A stretch of 15,232 bases of DNA from Mycobacterium sp. (GCA_023264755.1 JAHFVB010000042.1:1-15232); one strand, 5' to 3'; counted from the first letter of the stretch, positions 6,324-14,711 are shown. Notes: generated by a model not told the origin, from the sequence alone. Translations and numbers: made by a program.

Positions 6324-6346
6324 GGGGGTCTTGCGGCAAGCCCCCC
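6324..6346. promoter_or_regulatory. Rifamycin-associated element (RAE)-like inverted repeat upstream of arr
   Basis: A near-perfect palindrome with the core CTTGCGGCAAG (6330-6340) flanked by runs of G on the left and C on the right. The RAE described in actinomycetes upstream of rifamycin-inactivating genes is, as I recall, GGGG-CTTGCGGCAAG-GCCCC, and it is needed for rifampin induction. The 11-base core here is identical, and the G/C flanks match apart from one base either side. The repeat overlaps a possible -35 element of arr. A terminator reading is less likely because it lies between an upstream stop and the arr promoter with no U-tract, although it could also terminate entC transcripts. 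Confidence 0.82.
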
Positions 6347-6399
6347 AGTGCGCCATATAGTGAGAGTGGGAGCGAGGCAGTAGTTCTCGGTGTTGGCCG

Positions 6400-7533
6400 C
6401 TAGCCGCCGACTTCGACTCCCAGCGCGGTGAGCATGGTCCGAAACTTCGTCGTGGTCTCGGCCACTTCTTCGTCTGGATCCGATTCGGCGACGATGCCGC
6501 CGCCTGCGCGAGCGATGGCGCTGCGCCGGTCGGCGGACAGCTCGGCGCACCGGATGGACACCACCCACGTTCCGTCGCCCGCGGCATCGCACCAGCCGAC
6601 GGCGCCGGCGTAGAAGCCGCGGTCGCCCTCGAGGGAGTTGATCAGCTCGGTGGCGGGGGTCCGCGGGACGCCGCCGACGGCGGGAGTGGGGTGCAGTGCC
6701 ACGGCGAGGTCCATTGCGGTGGTAGATGATTCGCGTAGCCGCCCGGAGATCGGCGTATTCAGGTGCCATACGGTCGAGGTGCTGCTGAGCTCGGGGTGGG
6801 GCGCAATCCGTAGGTCGGCACACAAGGGCTCCAGGGCCTGGCGCACCTCGTCGACGACGAGTTGATGTTCGTGGAGGTTCTTCGCCGACTCGGCCAGGGC
6901 CGCGCCGTTCGCCCGATCGACCGCCGGATCGGGGGAGCGGGGCGCCGAACCGGCGAACGGGCGGCACGTGACGAGCTCGGCGCGCCGCTCGACCAGGAGC
7001 TCGGGGCTGGCTCCCACCAGTGCGGTGCCCACGTGCTCGCCGCCCGCCGGGCTTAGGTCGACGAAATACGTTCTGGCACTGGCATCTTCGGCAAGTCGAC
7101 GGATGATCGTGGCGACGTCGAGCGGGCCGTCGGCGACCAGGCGCAACGCGCGGGCGAGCACCACCTTGTGCAGCTCGTCATGCGGATCGGCCAGGGCGGC
7201 AAGCGCAGTGGCGATACGGGCGCGGTGTACGTCCGGTGGTGGCAGCATCCCGTCGATCCGGATGGTGGGTAGCGCGCGGGCCGGCCAATCCGGCAACGCC
7301 GCGACGCGGCGGACCGCGTCGGGCTGGCTCAGCGCCGCCGGGCCCGAGACGTCAAAGGGTAAGGCGCCCAAGATGATCGATGCCTCACCAGAGGCCAGTG
7401 CGGACTGCGCATCGGCGAGTCGCGGGTAGGCCGTGCGGATGCCCTCGGCAAGCAGCACGCCGTCGGGGCCGGTGAGGACGAAGGATGGGACCGAGGACAG
7501 AAGCGGAGCGACCCGGGAAGTGCCGTCGCCCAT
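6400..7533 (-). CDS. entC: Isochorismate synthase EntC
   Basis: Chorismate-utilising enzyme of 377 aa that isomerises chorismate to isochorismate, feeding menaquinone and/or siderophore synthesis. The C-terminal chorismate-binding domain is complete: HKVVLARAL (K123, the likely general base), GASPELLVER (174-183), HPTPAVGGVP (281-290), EGDRGFYAGAVGW (302-314) and GGGIVAESDPDEEVAET (344-360). M. tuberculosis EntC (Rv3215) is about the same length. The start is ATG 7533, whose A overlaps the stop of gpm2 (TAATG), so the two are co-transcribed and likely coupled. Longer readings of the frame run antisense or out of frame into gpm2 and are not believable. The 122 bases beyond the stop hold the arr control region. 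Confidence 0.93.
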   Translation of the reverse strand: MGDGTSRVAPLLSSVPSFVLTGPDGVLLAEGIRTAYPRLADAQSALASGEASIILGALPFDVSGPAALSQPDAVRRVAALPDWPARALPTIRIDGMLPPPDVHRARIATALAALADPHDELHKVVLARALRLVADGPLDVATIIRRLAEDASARTYFVDLSPAGGEHVGTALVGASPELLVERRAELVTCRPFAGSAPRSPDPAVDRANGAALAESAKNLHEHQLVVDEVRQALEPLCADLRIAPHPELSSTSTVWHLNTPISGRLRESSTTAMDLAVALHPTPAVGGVPRTPATELINSLEGDRGFYAGAVGWCDAAGDGTWVVSIRCAELSADRRSAIARAGGGIVAESDPDEEVAETTTKFRTMLTALGVEVGG

Positions 7534-8144
7534 TACCTGGGCAGGCACGGGTTGACGTGACCCGTCAGGCCGAGGGCGGTGAGCTGCCGAACACCGTGTT
7601 CGAATCCGCACACCCCGATCGACGCCGCGGCCATCGAGAACCGAATGCCCTCGTACAACGGCTGCTCGATCCACCGGGTCAGCACCGAACGCGAGAAGTG
7701 GCCATGTCCGACGAACACCACGTCGCGCGAGTTCATGTGCTCCAAGGCCATCGCGATGGCCTGGTCGGCCCGCCTGCTGACCTGGGCGACGGTCTCGCCG
7801 CCAGGGCAACCGTGCGTCCAGACCAGCCAGTCGGGCACCGCCTTGCGGATCTCGTCGGTCGTGGTGCCCTCGTAGTCGCCGTAGTCCCACTCGGCCAACA
7901 GCGGGGAGATCTCGTCGATCTCGAGCCCGGCCAGTTCGGCGGTCACCAGCGCCCGGCGCCGTGGGCTGCTGATCACCAGCGGCTCGCGAAGCTGCAGGTC
8001 GGCCAGCGCCTCCTGGGCCAACCTGGCCTGTTCGCGGCCCTCTTCGGTGAGGTCCAGTTCGGTGCGGCTGGTGTGCTTACCGGCCATCGACCATTCGGTT
8101 TCGCCATGTCGAAGCAGCAGCAGTCGATGCTGTTGGATACTCAC
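7533..8144 (-). CDS. gpm2: Histidine phosphatase-family protein Gpm2 (Rv3214-like acid phosphatase)
   Basis: A 203-aa histidine phosphatase superfamily protein, the same length as M. tuberculosis Rv3214. That protein carries the name gpm2 but was shown to be a broad phosphatase rather than a phosphoglycerate mutase. The phospho-histidine motif LLRHGET has H13. SSPRRRA (59-65), the acid/base glutamate in AEWDYGDYEG (near E85) and the second histidine in VGHGHFSR (147-149) complete the site. GTG 8144 is chosen because it gives the family length and CAGAAT lies seven bases upstream, consistent with a leaderless mRNA; the longer frame overlaps the divergent ParA promoter. It is the first gene of a gpm2-entC operon. 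Confidence 0.92.
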   Translation of the reverse strand: MSIQQHRLLLLRHGETEWSMAGKHTSRTELDLTEEGREQARLAQEALADLQLREPLVISSPRRRALVTAELAGLEIDEISPLLAEWDYGDYEGTTTDEIRKAVPDWLVWTHGCPGGETVAQVSRRADQAIAMALEHMNSRDVVFVGHGHFSRSVLTRWIEQPLYEGIRFSMAAASIGVCGFEHGVRQLTALGLTGHVNPCLPR

Positions 8145-8202
8145 CCCGGCGATTCTGCCCCACGTCGGCGCCGATACCCCGCCCGCGTGCTTGGATGACC
8201 AT
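8145..8202. promoter_or_regulatory. Divergent gpm2 / ParA-like promoter region
   Basis: Fifty-eight bases between two GTG starts, neither with a Shine-Dalgarno. CAGAAT (8157-8152, minus) is seven bases before gpm2, and TTGGAT (8191-8196, plus) is six bases before the ParA-like gene. Both are consistent with leaderless starts; the second is a weaker match to TAnnnT. Confidence 0.45.
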
Positions 8203-8997
8203 GTGACGCGGGTACTTGCAGTCGCCAATCAAAAGGGTGGGGTCGCCAAAACGACGACGGTCGCCTCCTTGGGCGCGGCCATGGCCGAGCAGGGCCAGCG
8301 AGTCCTGCTGGTCGATCTCGATCCGCAGGGCTGTCTGACGTTCTCGTTGGGGCAGGACCCCGACAAGCTGGCGGTGTCGGTTCACGAAGTCCTGCTCGGC
8401 GACGTCGAACCGGACGCGGCGCTGGTGGAGACGGCGGAGGGCATGACACTGCTGCCCGCCAACATCGACCTGGCCGGGGCGGAGGCCATGCTGCTGATGA
8501 GGGCGGGGCGGGAGTACGCGTTGAAGCGGGCGCTGGCCAAGCTCGACAAGCGCTTCGACGTGGTGATCATCGATTGTCCGCCCTCGCTCGGGGTGCTGAC
8601 GCTCAACGGGTTGACGGCGGCCAACGACGTCATCGTGCCGCTGCAGTGCGAGACGCTGGCCCATCGCGGCGTCGGGCAATTCCTGCGCACCGTCAGCGAC
8701 GTGCAGCAGATCACCAACTCCGAGCTTTCGCTGCTGGGTGCGCTGCCCACGCTGTACGACTCGCGCACCACCCACAGCCGCGACGTCCTACTCGACGTCG
8801 CGGACCGCTACGGGCTGGCGGTGCTGTCGCCGCCGATCCCGCGCACCGTACGCTTCGCCGAGGCCAGCGCCTCAGGCGCTTCGGTGCTCGCGGGTCGAAA
8901 GAACAAGGGCGCCAACGCCTATCGTGAGTTGGCCACTTCGCTGCTCAAGTACTGGAAGTCCAAGAAGGCGTTGCCGACGTTCGCCCCGGAGCCGTAG
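8203..8997 (+). CDS. ParA/Soj-family ATPase (Rv3213c-like)
   Basis: A 264-aa ParA/MinD-type ATPase. The deviant Walker A KGGVAKTTT has the signature lysine K11 and K16. Walker A' is LLVDLDPQG (35-43, D38 and D40) and Walker B is VVIIDCPPS with D124. The later PLQCETLAHRGV and GALPTLYDSRTTHSR segments are typical of Soj-like proteins. No parB gene or parS-like site is adjacent, so it is an orphan copy rather than the chromosome-partition ParA near oriC; its cargo is unknown. GTG 8203 is the only sensible start, since the Walker motif begins eight residues later. The stop is one base from the converging Rv3212-like gene. The C-terminus ends in a basic YWKSKKALPTF tail. Confidence 0.9.
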   Translation: MTRVLAVANQKGGVAKTTTVASLGAAMAEQGQRVLLVDLDPQGCLTFSLGQDPDKLAVSVHEVLLGDVEPDAALVETAEGMTLLPANIDLAGAEAMLLMRAGREYALKRALAKLDKRFDVVIIDCPPSLGVLTLNGLTAANDVIVPLQCETLAHRGVGQFLRTVSDVQQITNSELSLLGALPTLYDSRTTHSRDVLLDVADRYGLAVLSPPIPRTVRFAEASASGASVLAGRKNKGANAYRELATSLLKYWKSKKALPTFAPEP

Positions 8998-8998
8998 C

Positions 8999-10246
8999 TC
9001 AGGGGCCCAACGCGACCAGCGTGTCGCCACGCTGTTCGAGCAGGACGCTGCCCGCCACCGCGGGGATGACGGCGGCCTGCACGGGTGGGCGGGCAACCGG
9101 AAGGTGACCCACCCCCGCTCCGGTCTGGGCGTCGAAGACGTCGTAGCCGGTGGAGACGGGGACCAGCAGCTTGCCCGCCATCATCGTCGCGGGGCCCACC
9201 GGCGCCTGCCCACCCACCGGGCTCACCGTGTACTTGTAGCGCAGGCCGTTGGCGTCGAACACCATGACGCTGTCACCGGTCCACCACGTGACCAGGTCGT
9301 CACCCGCCCTGGAGGGGACCGCCAGCGGGGACGCCGGCTTGGGCATCAGCGTGCTGGCCAGTAGCGTGCCCGTTTCGTCGATGACGTTGACGACCGGTTG
9401 GGGCGCCGGTACGTAGATGGCCGTGGTGGTGCCGTTCACGGCGATCACCCGCGCGGTGCCATCGTCCGGCACGCCGGGCAACTCCACGTTCTTGACCAGC
9501 GGTTGGTCTTCGTCCTTGTCGGCGCGCAGCAGTGCCAGCCGCGGGGACTTCTGCCCTGGGCAGGATTCGAGCACCGACACCGCCGACGCGCTCGCCGCGG
9601 CCGAGTCCAGCCGGCACAGGGGCTGGACGGGCACGCTGGGCTTGACGCGGGCATCGAGGGCGCCCCAGCTCAGCATGCGGACCATGTCCGAGCGCCACTG
9701 TTCGAGTCGACTGGCGCCGTACGACAGCACGGTGGTGCCGTCGCTGGACAGGTGCACCTGGGCGTCGGAAAAGGACGTGCGGGTGGCGTCGCGCCGACCC
9801 GTCTTCGCGTCGATGGTGCTGACCTGACCGCAGCCCCGAGCGTCGGGGTAGACGGCGACGGCATCCTGGTACACCCAGGTCACCCCGCAGAGCTCGGCGT
9901 CGCGGGCGTAGCTCCAGAGCACCGCTCCGGTGCCGGGATCGCGGCCGTCGACCTCCCGCCCGTTGCCGGTCACGACGGCGCCTGCGACGACCACCGGCCG
10001 ACTGGTCTTCGGGCTGGGCGTGCTCCACAGCTGCTTGAGCGACGTCGGCAGGTCCTTGGCCGTCGTGAGGGCGGGCACCGGAGCCGCCGCCGGGCGGCTG
10101 ATCGTGGCGCGCGCATCGCTGGTCCACCAGATGGCGGTGGCTGCCACGACGAGGGCGACGACGATCGCCACTGCCGCCAGGACGTCACCCTTGGTGCGGC
10201 GCTCCGGAGGAGTCGGCGACCAGGGCAGGGAGAAGCGCTTGGCCAT
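8999..10246 (-). CDS. Membrane-anchored beta-propeller-like protein (Rv3212-like)
   Basis: A 415-aa protein with a short cytoplasmic N-terminus (about 20 residues, basic), one membrane helix at about 21-41 and a long extracytoplasmic part. That part contains repeated strands with PQQ/WD-like punctuation (GREVDGRDPGTGAVLWSY, STIDAKTGRRD, DVFDAQTGAGVGHL), which suggests a beta-propeller. Several cysteines (in ELCGV, ARGCG, QPLCR, ESCPG) may form disulphides outside the cell. The function is not known. It starts 17 bases after the rhlE stop on the same strand, so it is very probably the second gene of a rhlE operon. No strong Shine-Dalgarno is seen before ATG 10246. Confidence 0.82.
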   Translation of the reverse strand: MAKRFSLPWSPTPPERRTKGDVLAAVAIVVALVVAATAIWWTSDARATISRPAAAPVPALTTAKDLPTSLKQLWSTPSPKTSRPVVVAGAVVTGNGREVDGRDPGTGAVLWSYARDAELCGVTWVYQDAVAVYPDARGCGQVSTIDAKTGRRDATRTSFSDAQVHLSSDGTTVLSYGASRLEQWRSDMVRMLSWGALDARVKPSVPVQPLCRLDSAAASASAVSVLESCPGQKSPRLALLRADKDEDQPLVKNVELPGVPDDGTARVIAVNGTTTAIYVPAPQPVVNVIDETGTLLASTLMPKPASPLAVPSRAGDDLVTWWTGDSVMVFDANGLRYKYTVSPVGGQAPVGPATMMAGKLLVPVSTGYDVFDAQTGAGVGHLPVARPPVQAAVIPAVAGSVLLEQRGDTLVALGP

Positions 10247-10263
10247 CGGGTGGGGTGGCCTCG

Positions 10264-11850
10264 CTAGCCGGCGGTGGACGCGGTGTTGCTCGGACGACGA
10301 CGGCGGCGGCGCTTGCGCGCCGGACTGGTCGACTCGCCCGGCTCGGACGTGTCGTCGGCCGGGGCGGGGCCGGAGTCGGCACCTTCCACGTGGCCGGTCG
10401 CCTGCTGGCCGCCGCGGGTGCGCTGCCTGCTGCGGTTGCGCGCACGGGCCGGCTTGGCCTCGGTGCTCGACTCCCGCTTCTCACCGTCACGCGGTTCGCG
10501 CTTGGGCTTGTCCGTGGAGCGGGTGGCCTTGCCGATCGAGCCGCCCGCCTCGGCGGGGATGGCGAGTTCGTCGTACAGGTGCTGCGAGCTCGAGTAGGTC
10601 TCGACGGGATCGGGGTTGTTCAGCCCGAGCGCCTTGTCGATCATCGTCCAGCGGGGCAGTTCGTCCCAGTCGACCAGGGTGACCGCGATGCCGGTCTTGC
10701 CCGCGCGGCCGGTGCGGCCGATGCGGTGCACGTAGGCCTGCTCGTCCTCGGGGATCTGGTAGTTGATGACGTGGGTGATGTCGTCGATGTCGATGCCGCG
10801 GGCGGCGACGTCGGTGGCGACCAGCACGTCGACGTCACCGTTGCGGAAGCCCTTGAGCGCCTTCTCGCGGGCGGCCTGGCCGAGGTCACCGTGCACGGCG
10901 CCGACCTTGAAGCCGCGCTCGGCCAGCTCGTCGGCGACCTTCTGCGCGGTGCGCTTGGTGCGGGTGAAGATCATCGTGGCGCCGCGGCCCTCGGCCTGCA
11001 GGATGCGGGCGACCATCTCGACCTTGTCCAGCGCGTGCGCGCGGTAGGCGTGCTGCTTGGTGTTCTCGTGGGTGGCGTTGGAGTGCGGGGCCTCAGCGCG
11101 GATGTGCGTCGGCTGGTTCATGAACGTGCGCGCCAGCGTGATGATCGGATCGGGCATCGTCGCCGAGAACAGCATCGCCTGCCGGTCGGTCGGGATCTGC
11201 TTGAGGATCCGTTCGATGTCGGGCAGGAAGCCCAGGTCGAGCATCTCGTCGGCCTCGTCGAGCACCAGCACCGACAGCCCGCCGAGCTGCAGGTGGCCCT
11301 GCTGGGCCAGGTCGAGCAGGCGGCCGGGGGTGCCGACGACGACGTCGACGCCCTTCTGCAGCGCCTCGAGTTGTGCCTCGTAGGGACGGCCGCCGTAGAT
11401 GGACGTCACGCTGAACTTGCGGTCACCCTGGTCCGGGGTGCCCGCGCGCAGGTTCTTGGCCGCCGCCGCGAGGTCGCCGTAGACCTGTAGGCACAGTTCC
11501 CGCGTCGGGACGACGATGAGTGCGCGCGGAGTGCCGTTCAGCGGCCGTTGGGGGTCGGTGCTGATGCGCTGCAGCAGTGGCACGCCGAAGGCGAAGGTCT
11601 TGCCCATGCCGGTGCGGGCCTGGCCGATGAGGTCATCGCCGGCCAGGGCGAGCGGAAGGGTCAGTTCCTGGATGGCGAAGGTGTGCACGATGCCGTTGTC
11701 GGCCAGTGCATCGACGATCTCGCTGCGCACGCCGAGCTCGGCGAAGGTAGCGGTGGGTTCGACGACGGGGGCTGCGACGGGCTCGGTCGCTGCGTCGGTG
11801 GTGGTCGGTTCGGTGAGGTCAGTGCTTGGTTCAGTGCTGGGTGTGGTCAT
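10264..11850 (-). CDS. rhlE: ATP-dependent RNA helicase RhlE (DEAD-box)
   Basis: DEAD-box RNA helicase of 528 aa (about 527 in M. tuberculosis). All core motifs are present: Q-motif region with FAIQ (58-61), motif I ARTGMGKT (78-85), PTREL (115-119), TPGR (174-177), motif II DEAD (198-201), SAT (229-231), ARGID (350-354) and motif VI HRIGRTGR (375-382). A basic, disordered C-terminal tail of about 80 residues, with an RKRRRRRR run near the end, probably binds RNA. RhlE-type helicases work in ribosome assembly, the degradosome and cold adaptation. ATG 11850 is preferred to TTG 11877, since the family begins with this Thr/Ser-rich lead-in. There is no Shine-Dalgarno at normal distance (GAAAGG is 14 bases away). 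The leader appears long (about 175 nt). Confidence 0.93.
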   Translation of the reverse strand: MTTPSTEPSTDLTEPTTTDAATEPVAAPVVEPTATFAELGVRSEIVDALADNGIVHTFAIQELTLPLALAGDDLIGQARTGMGKTFAFGVPLLQRISTDPQRPLNGTPRALIVVPTRELCLQVYGDLAAAAKNLRAGTPDQGDRKFSVTSIYGGRPYEAQLEALQKGVDVVVGTPGRLLDLAQQGHLQLGGLSVLVLDEADEMLDLGFLPDIERILKQIPTDRQAMLFSATMPDPIITLARTFMNQPTHIRAEAPHSNATHENTKQHAYRAHALDKVEMVARILQAEGRGATMIFTRTKRTAQKVADELAERGFKVGAVHGDLGQAAREKALKGFRNGDVDVLVATDVAARGIDIDDITHVINYQIPEDEQAYVHRIGRTGRAGKTGIAVTLVDWDELPRWTMIDKALGLNNPDPVETYSSSQHLYDELAIPAEAGGSIGKATRSTDKPKREPRDGEKRESSTEAKPARARNRSRQRTRGGQQATGHVEGADSGPAPADDTSEPGESTSPARKRRRRRRPSNTASTAG

Positions 11851-12090
11851 GCGTTGCCGAAGGGCCTTTCGATTCAAATCCTCGGGGCGTCACGCGCGCA
11901 CGAGTCTTCGCGAAAGAGCACTTGGGGCCGCGGCCTTCGAGGAGGCGGGCCAACGCGTGCACGCACATTTCTGCGGTCGCGGCAGGCTCGTGACGGGAAA
12001 AATAGACACGGTGCGAGCCACGGCCAACTCCATCATAGCTGGTCGACTACGTGTCACCGGCCCGCACCGCCCGCCGTCTACAGTTGGCCC
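11851..12090 (-). promoter_or_regulatory. rhlE leader and promoter region
   Basis: A 240-base region between rhlE (minus) and the ferritin-like gene (plus). On the minus strand TATGAT (12037-12032) is a strong -10 element, giving a leader of about 175 nt. The leader carries a TATTTTT run (near 12004-11998) and an imperfect inverted repeat CGAAAGGCCCTTCG (11872-11859) that could fold over the only SD-like GAAAGG. An open reading frame of about 50 codons runs through the leader from an ATG overlapping the -10 element to a TGA near 11890, but nothing else supports it. At the other end lies the leaderless promoter of the ferritin-like gene. Confidence 0.5.
12079..12084 (+). promoter_or_regulatory. 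-10 element, leaderless start of the ferritin-like gene
   Basis: TACAGT fits TAnnnT and ends six bases before ATG 12091. No Shine-Dalgarno is present, so transcription and translation probably begin at the same base. Confidence 0.6.
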
Positions 12091-12795
12091 ATGACTCCGA
12101 CGCCTGGCGCGGCCTCTCCCGAACCCTCGGTCAAGCCCGCTTTGGCGGGGGTTTCGCCCGACCATCCCGGCGTCACCGAGCTCTTCGCCCTGCTGGCCTA
12201 CGGCGAGGTGGCGGCCTTCTACCGGCTGACCGACGAGGCGCGGATGGCGCCCAATCTGGCGGGCCGGATCAACATGGCCAGCATGGCCGCCGCGGAGATG
12301 GGCCACTACGAGTTGCTGCGTGAGGCCTTGGACAGGCGGGGCGTCGACGTGGTGCCCGCGATGACGAAATACGCGTCGGCGCTGGAGAACTACCACCGGC
12401 TCACGACACCCAGCACGTGGCTGGAGGCCTTGGTCAAGACCTACGGCGGGGATGCGCTGGCCGCCGACTTCTATCTCGAGATCGCCGACACGCTGCCCGA
12501 CGAGGTGGCCGACGTCGTGCGTGCCGTCTTGGCCGAGACCGGGCACTCGCAGTTCGTCATCGCCGAGGTGAGGGCCGCGGTGAAGGCCAGCGACAAGCAG
12601 CGTCACCGGCTGGCGCTGTGGTCGCGCCGGCTGTTGGGCGAGGCCATCACCCAGGCGCAGTACGTGCTCGCCGACCGCGACGAACTGGTCGACCTGGTCG
12701 TGTCCAGCGGCGAGGGCTTGGGTCGGTTGACCGACTTCTTCGGCCGGTTGCAGCGCACTCACCAGACCCGCATGGCCGAGCTCGGGCTCGGCTAG
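12091..12795 (+). CDS. Ferritin-like fold, MiaE-like di-iron protein (Rv3210c-like)
   Basis: A 234-aa all-helical protein with the metal-ligand pattern of ferritin-like di-iron enzymes: E39 (AYGEVAAFYRL), E69xxH72 (AAEMGHYE), a third acidic ligand at D126 or E130 (DFYLEIAD) and E149xxH152 (LAETGHSQF). The family is annotated as tRNA-(ms2io6A)-hydroxylase (MiaE)-like. Whether it hydroxylates tRNA is unproven in actinobacteria. ATG 12091 gives about the same length as M. tuberculosis Rv3210c and lies six bases from a TACAGT -10; longer readings overlap the rhlE leader and gene antisense and are rejected. It diverges from rhlE, an arrangement also found in M. tuberculosis. Its stop is seven bases from the converging MmpS-like gene. 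Confidence 0.88.
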   Translation: MTPTPGAASPEPSVKPALAGVSPDHPGVTELFALLAYGEVAAFYRLTDEARMAPNLAGRINMASMAAAEMGHYELLREALDRRGVDVVPAMTKYASALENYHRLTTPSTWLEALVKTYGGDALAADFYLEIADTLPDEVADVVRAVLAETGHSQFVIAEVRAAVKASDKQRHRLALWSRRLLGEAITQAQYVLADRDELVDLVVSSGEGLGRLTDFFGRLQRTHQTRMAELGLG

Positions 12796-12802
12796 CGGCC
12801 GG

Positions 12803-13534
12803 CTACTTGGTGCAGGTGGCGATCATCGAGTTGTTGTTCTGGGCGGCCAGCGTGGCACCCGAGGCGTCCGAGATCGAACAGTTCAGCTGACCCATCATGC
12901 TGGTGGCGGTCACCGCGCTGAGCTCGACACCGGGATCGAGCACCACGGCCTTCGTCCAGGGCAACGCGACGTTGACCTCGGTCTGTAGGGCGCCCTGCCC
13001 GTCGGTGTAGATGACCGTGATGAGGTCGATGAGCTGGCGGTTGCCCGTCACCCGGTAGGTGACCGTGCGAGGCGCCGCGGTGGGGGAAGGCGCGGCCTCG
13101 ACGGGCGGCGGGGCGACCGCCGACGGCGTCGCAGACGGGGACACGGTGGTGACGGTCTCCGGGGCCAATGGCGCGGTGGGCGACGGCACGGGTGCTGGCA
13201 TCGACGGGGTGCGGGACGGGGCCTGCGTGGTCACCGGGGTGGACGTCGCGGCCGGCGGGGCGTAGGTCGCCGTGACCGAACCGCTGTCGCCTCCGCCGAG
13301 GATGACCACCGTGCAGATCACGGCCACCAGGAGCACGGCCCCGGCGGCTCCGGCGACCCATACCCAGCGCCGGTCGATCGGCTCGGTGTACTCGCGGTAG
13401 CCGTCGTAGTACTCGTCGTCGTCAGCGGTGTCGTAGTCGTCGAAGTCCTCGATGACGTCGGTCGCGGCGTAGTCGTCATATGCGCCGGTGCGCCGCGAAG
13501 TCGAGGTCGTCGAGTACGAATATGGCCTGTTCAT
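12803..13534 (-). CDS. MmpS-like membrane-anchored protein (Rv3209-like)
   Basis: A 243-aa protein in four parts: an acidic, tyrosine-rich cytoplasmic N-terminus (about 1-56), one membrane helix (57-80), a Pro/Thr/Ser/Ala-rich linker (about 91-155) and a C-terminal MmpS-type beta domain (about 157-243). The last has the YRVTG strand, VIYTDGQGALQTEV, LPWTK and two cysteines (C219, C241) that could pair outside the cell. MmpS proteins are accessory factors for MmpL lipid exporters; no mmpL is adjacent, so the partner is unknown. The M. tuberculosis counterpart (Rv3209) is shorter, about 186 aa as I recall, and much of the difference would be in the low-complexity parts. The 234-base upstream gap also holds the TB9.4 promoter. 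Confidence 0.85.
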   Translation of the reverse strand: MNRPYSYSTTSTSRRTGAYDDYAATDVIEDFDDYDTADDDEYYDGYREYTEPIDRRWVWVAGAAGAVLLVAVICTVVILGGGDSGSVTATYAPPAATSTPVTTQAPSRTPSMPAPVPSPTAPLAPETVTTVSPSATPSAVAPPPVEAAPSPTAAPRTVTYRVTGNRQLIDLITVIYTDGQGALQTEVNVALPWTKAVVLDPGVELSAVTATSMMGQLNCSISDASGATLAAQNNNSMIATCTK

Positions 13535-13768
13535 GCCGTTGCCCCAGGGTTGTCTTGGCGGTGAGTGGTCCTGATGCTAGCGGGGCAGAAGTGACGGATG
13601 AGGTTGACGCGCTCGGTGTTTGGTCACGGTCAGGACTCAGTTCGCCAGCCCCCGATGACCGGTCCGATGGACGTGTTCGCCGTCCGCGTAGCGCCCGCTG
13701 CGGCACACCGGTGTCGGCGTCCACTAGCCTTCTGGAGAACAACGCACACGGACGAAAGGGTGCACAGC
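13535..13768. promoter_or_regulatory. Divergent promoter region, MmpS-like gene / TB9.4
   Basis: A 234-base intergenic region. TAGCCT (13725-13730, plus) is a -10 candidate for TB9.4, giving a leader of about 32 nt with a Shine-Dalgarno. TAGCAT on the minus strand (near 13579-13574) is a -10 candidate for the MmpS-like gene. No clear -35, operator or small gene was seen. Confidence 0.4.

Positions 13769-14711
<943 letters not shown>

Noticed and set aside
6324..6346. Reading the arr upstream palindrome simply as an entC terminator
   Set aside because: It lacks a U-tract, and the core is an exact match to the RAE. Dual use is possible but the regulatory reading fits better.
6278..6967. N-terminal extension of the arr frame up to 6967
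   Set aside because: The extension runs out of frame through entC and is Arg-rich; arr has a strong Shine-Dalgarno at its family start.
7534..7890. N-terminal extension of the entC frame
   Set aside because: It overlaps gpm2 in another frame. The start at 7533 gives the family length and a TAATG junction.
10255..11490. Plus-strand frame of 411 codons opposite rhlE
   Set aside because: Antisense to intact DEAD-box motifs; composition is that of a mirrored coding strand.
11996..12020. GGGAAAA as a second SigH-type promoter near the ferritin-like gene
   Set aside because: The -35 has A where C/T is required, and no GTT lies 16-17 bases downstream.
11548..12090. Upstream extension of the ferritin-like gene
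   Set aside because: Antisense to rhlE and its leader. ATG 12091 has a -10 element at the right distance and gives the family length.
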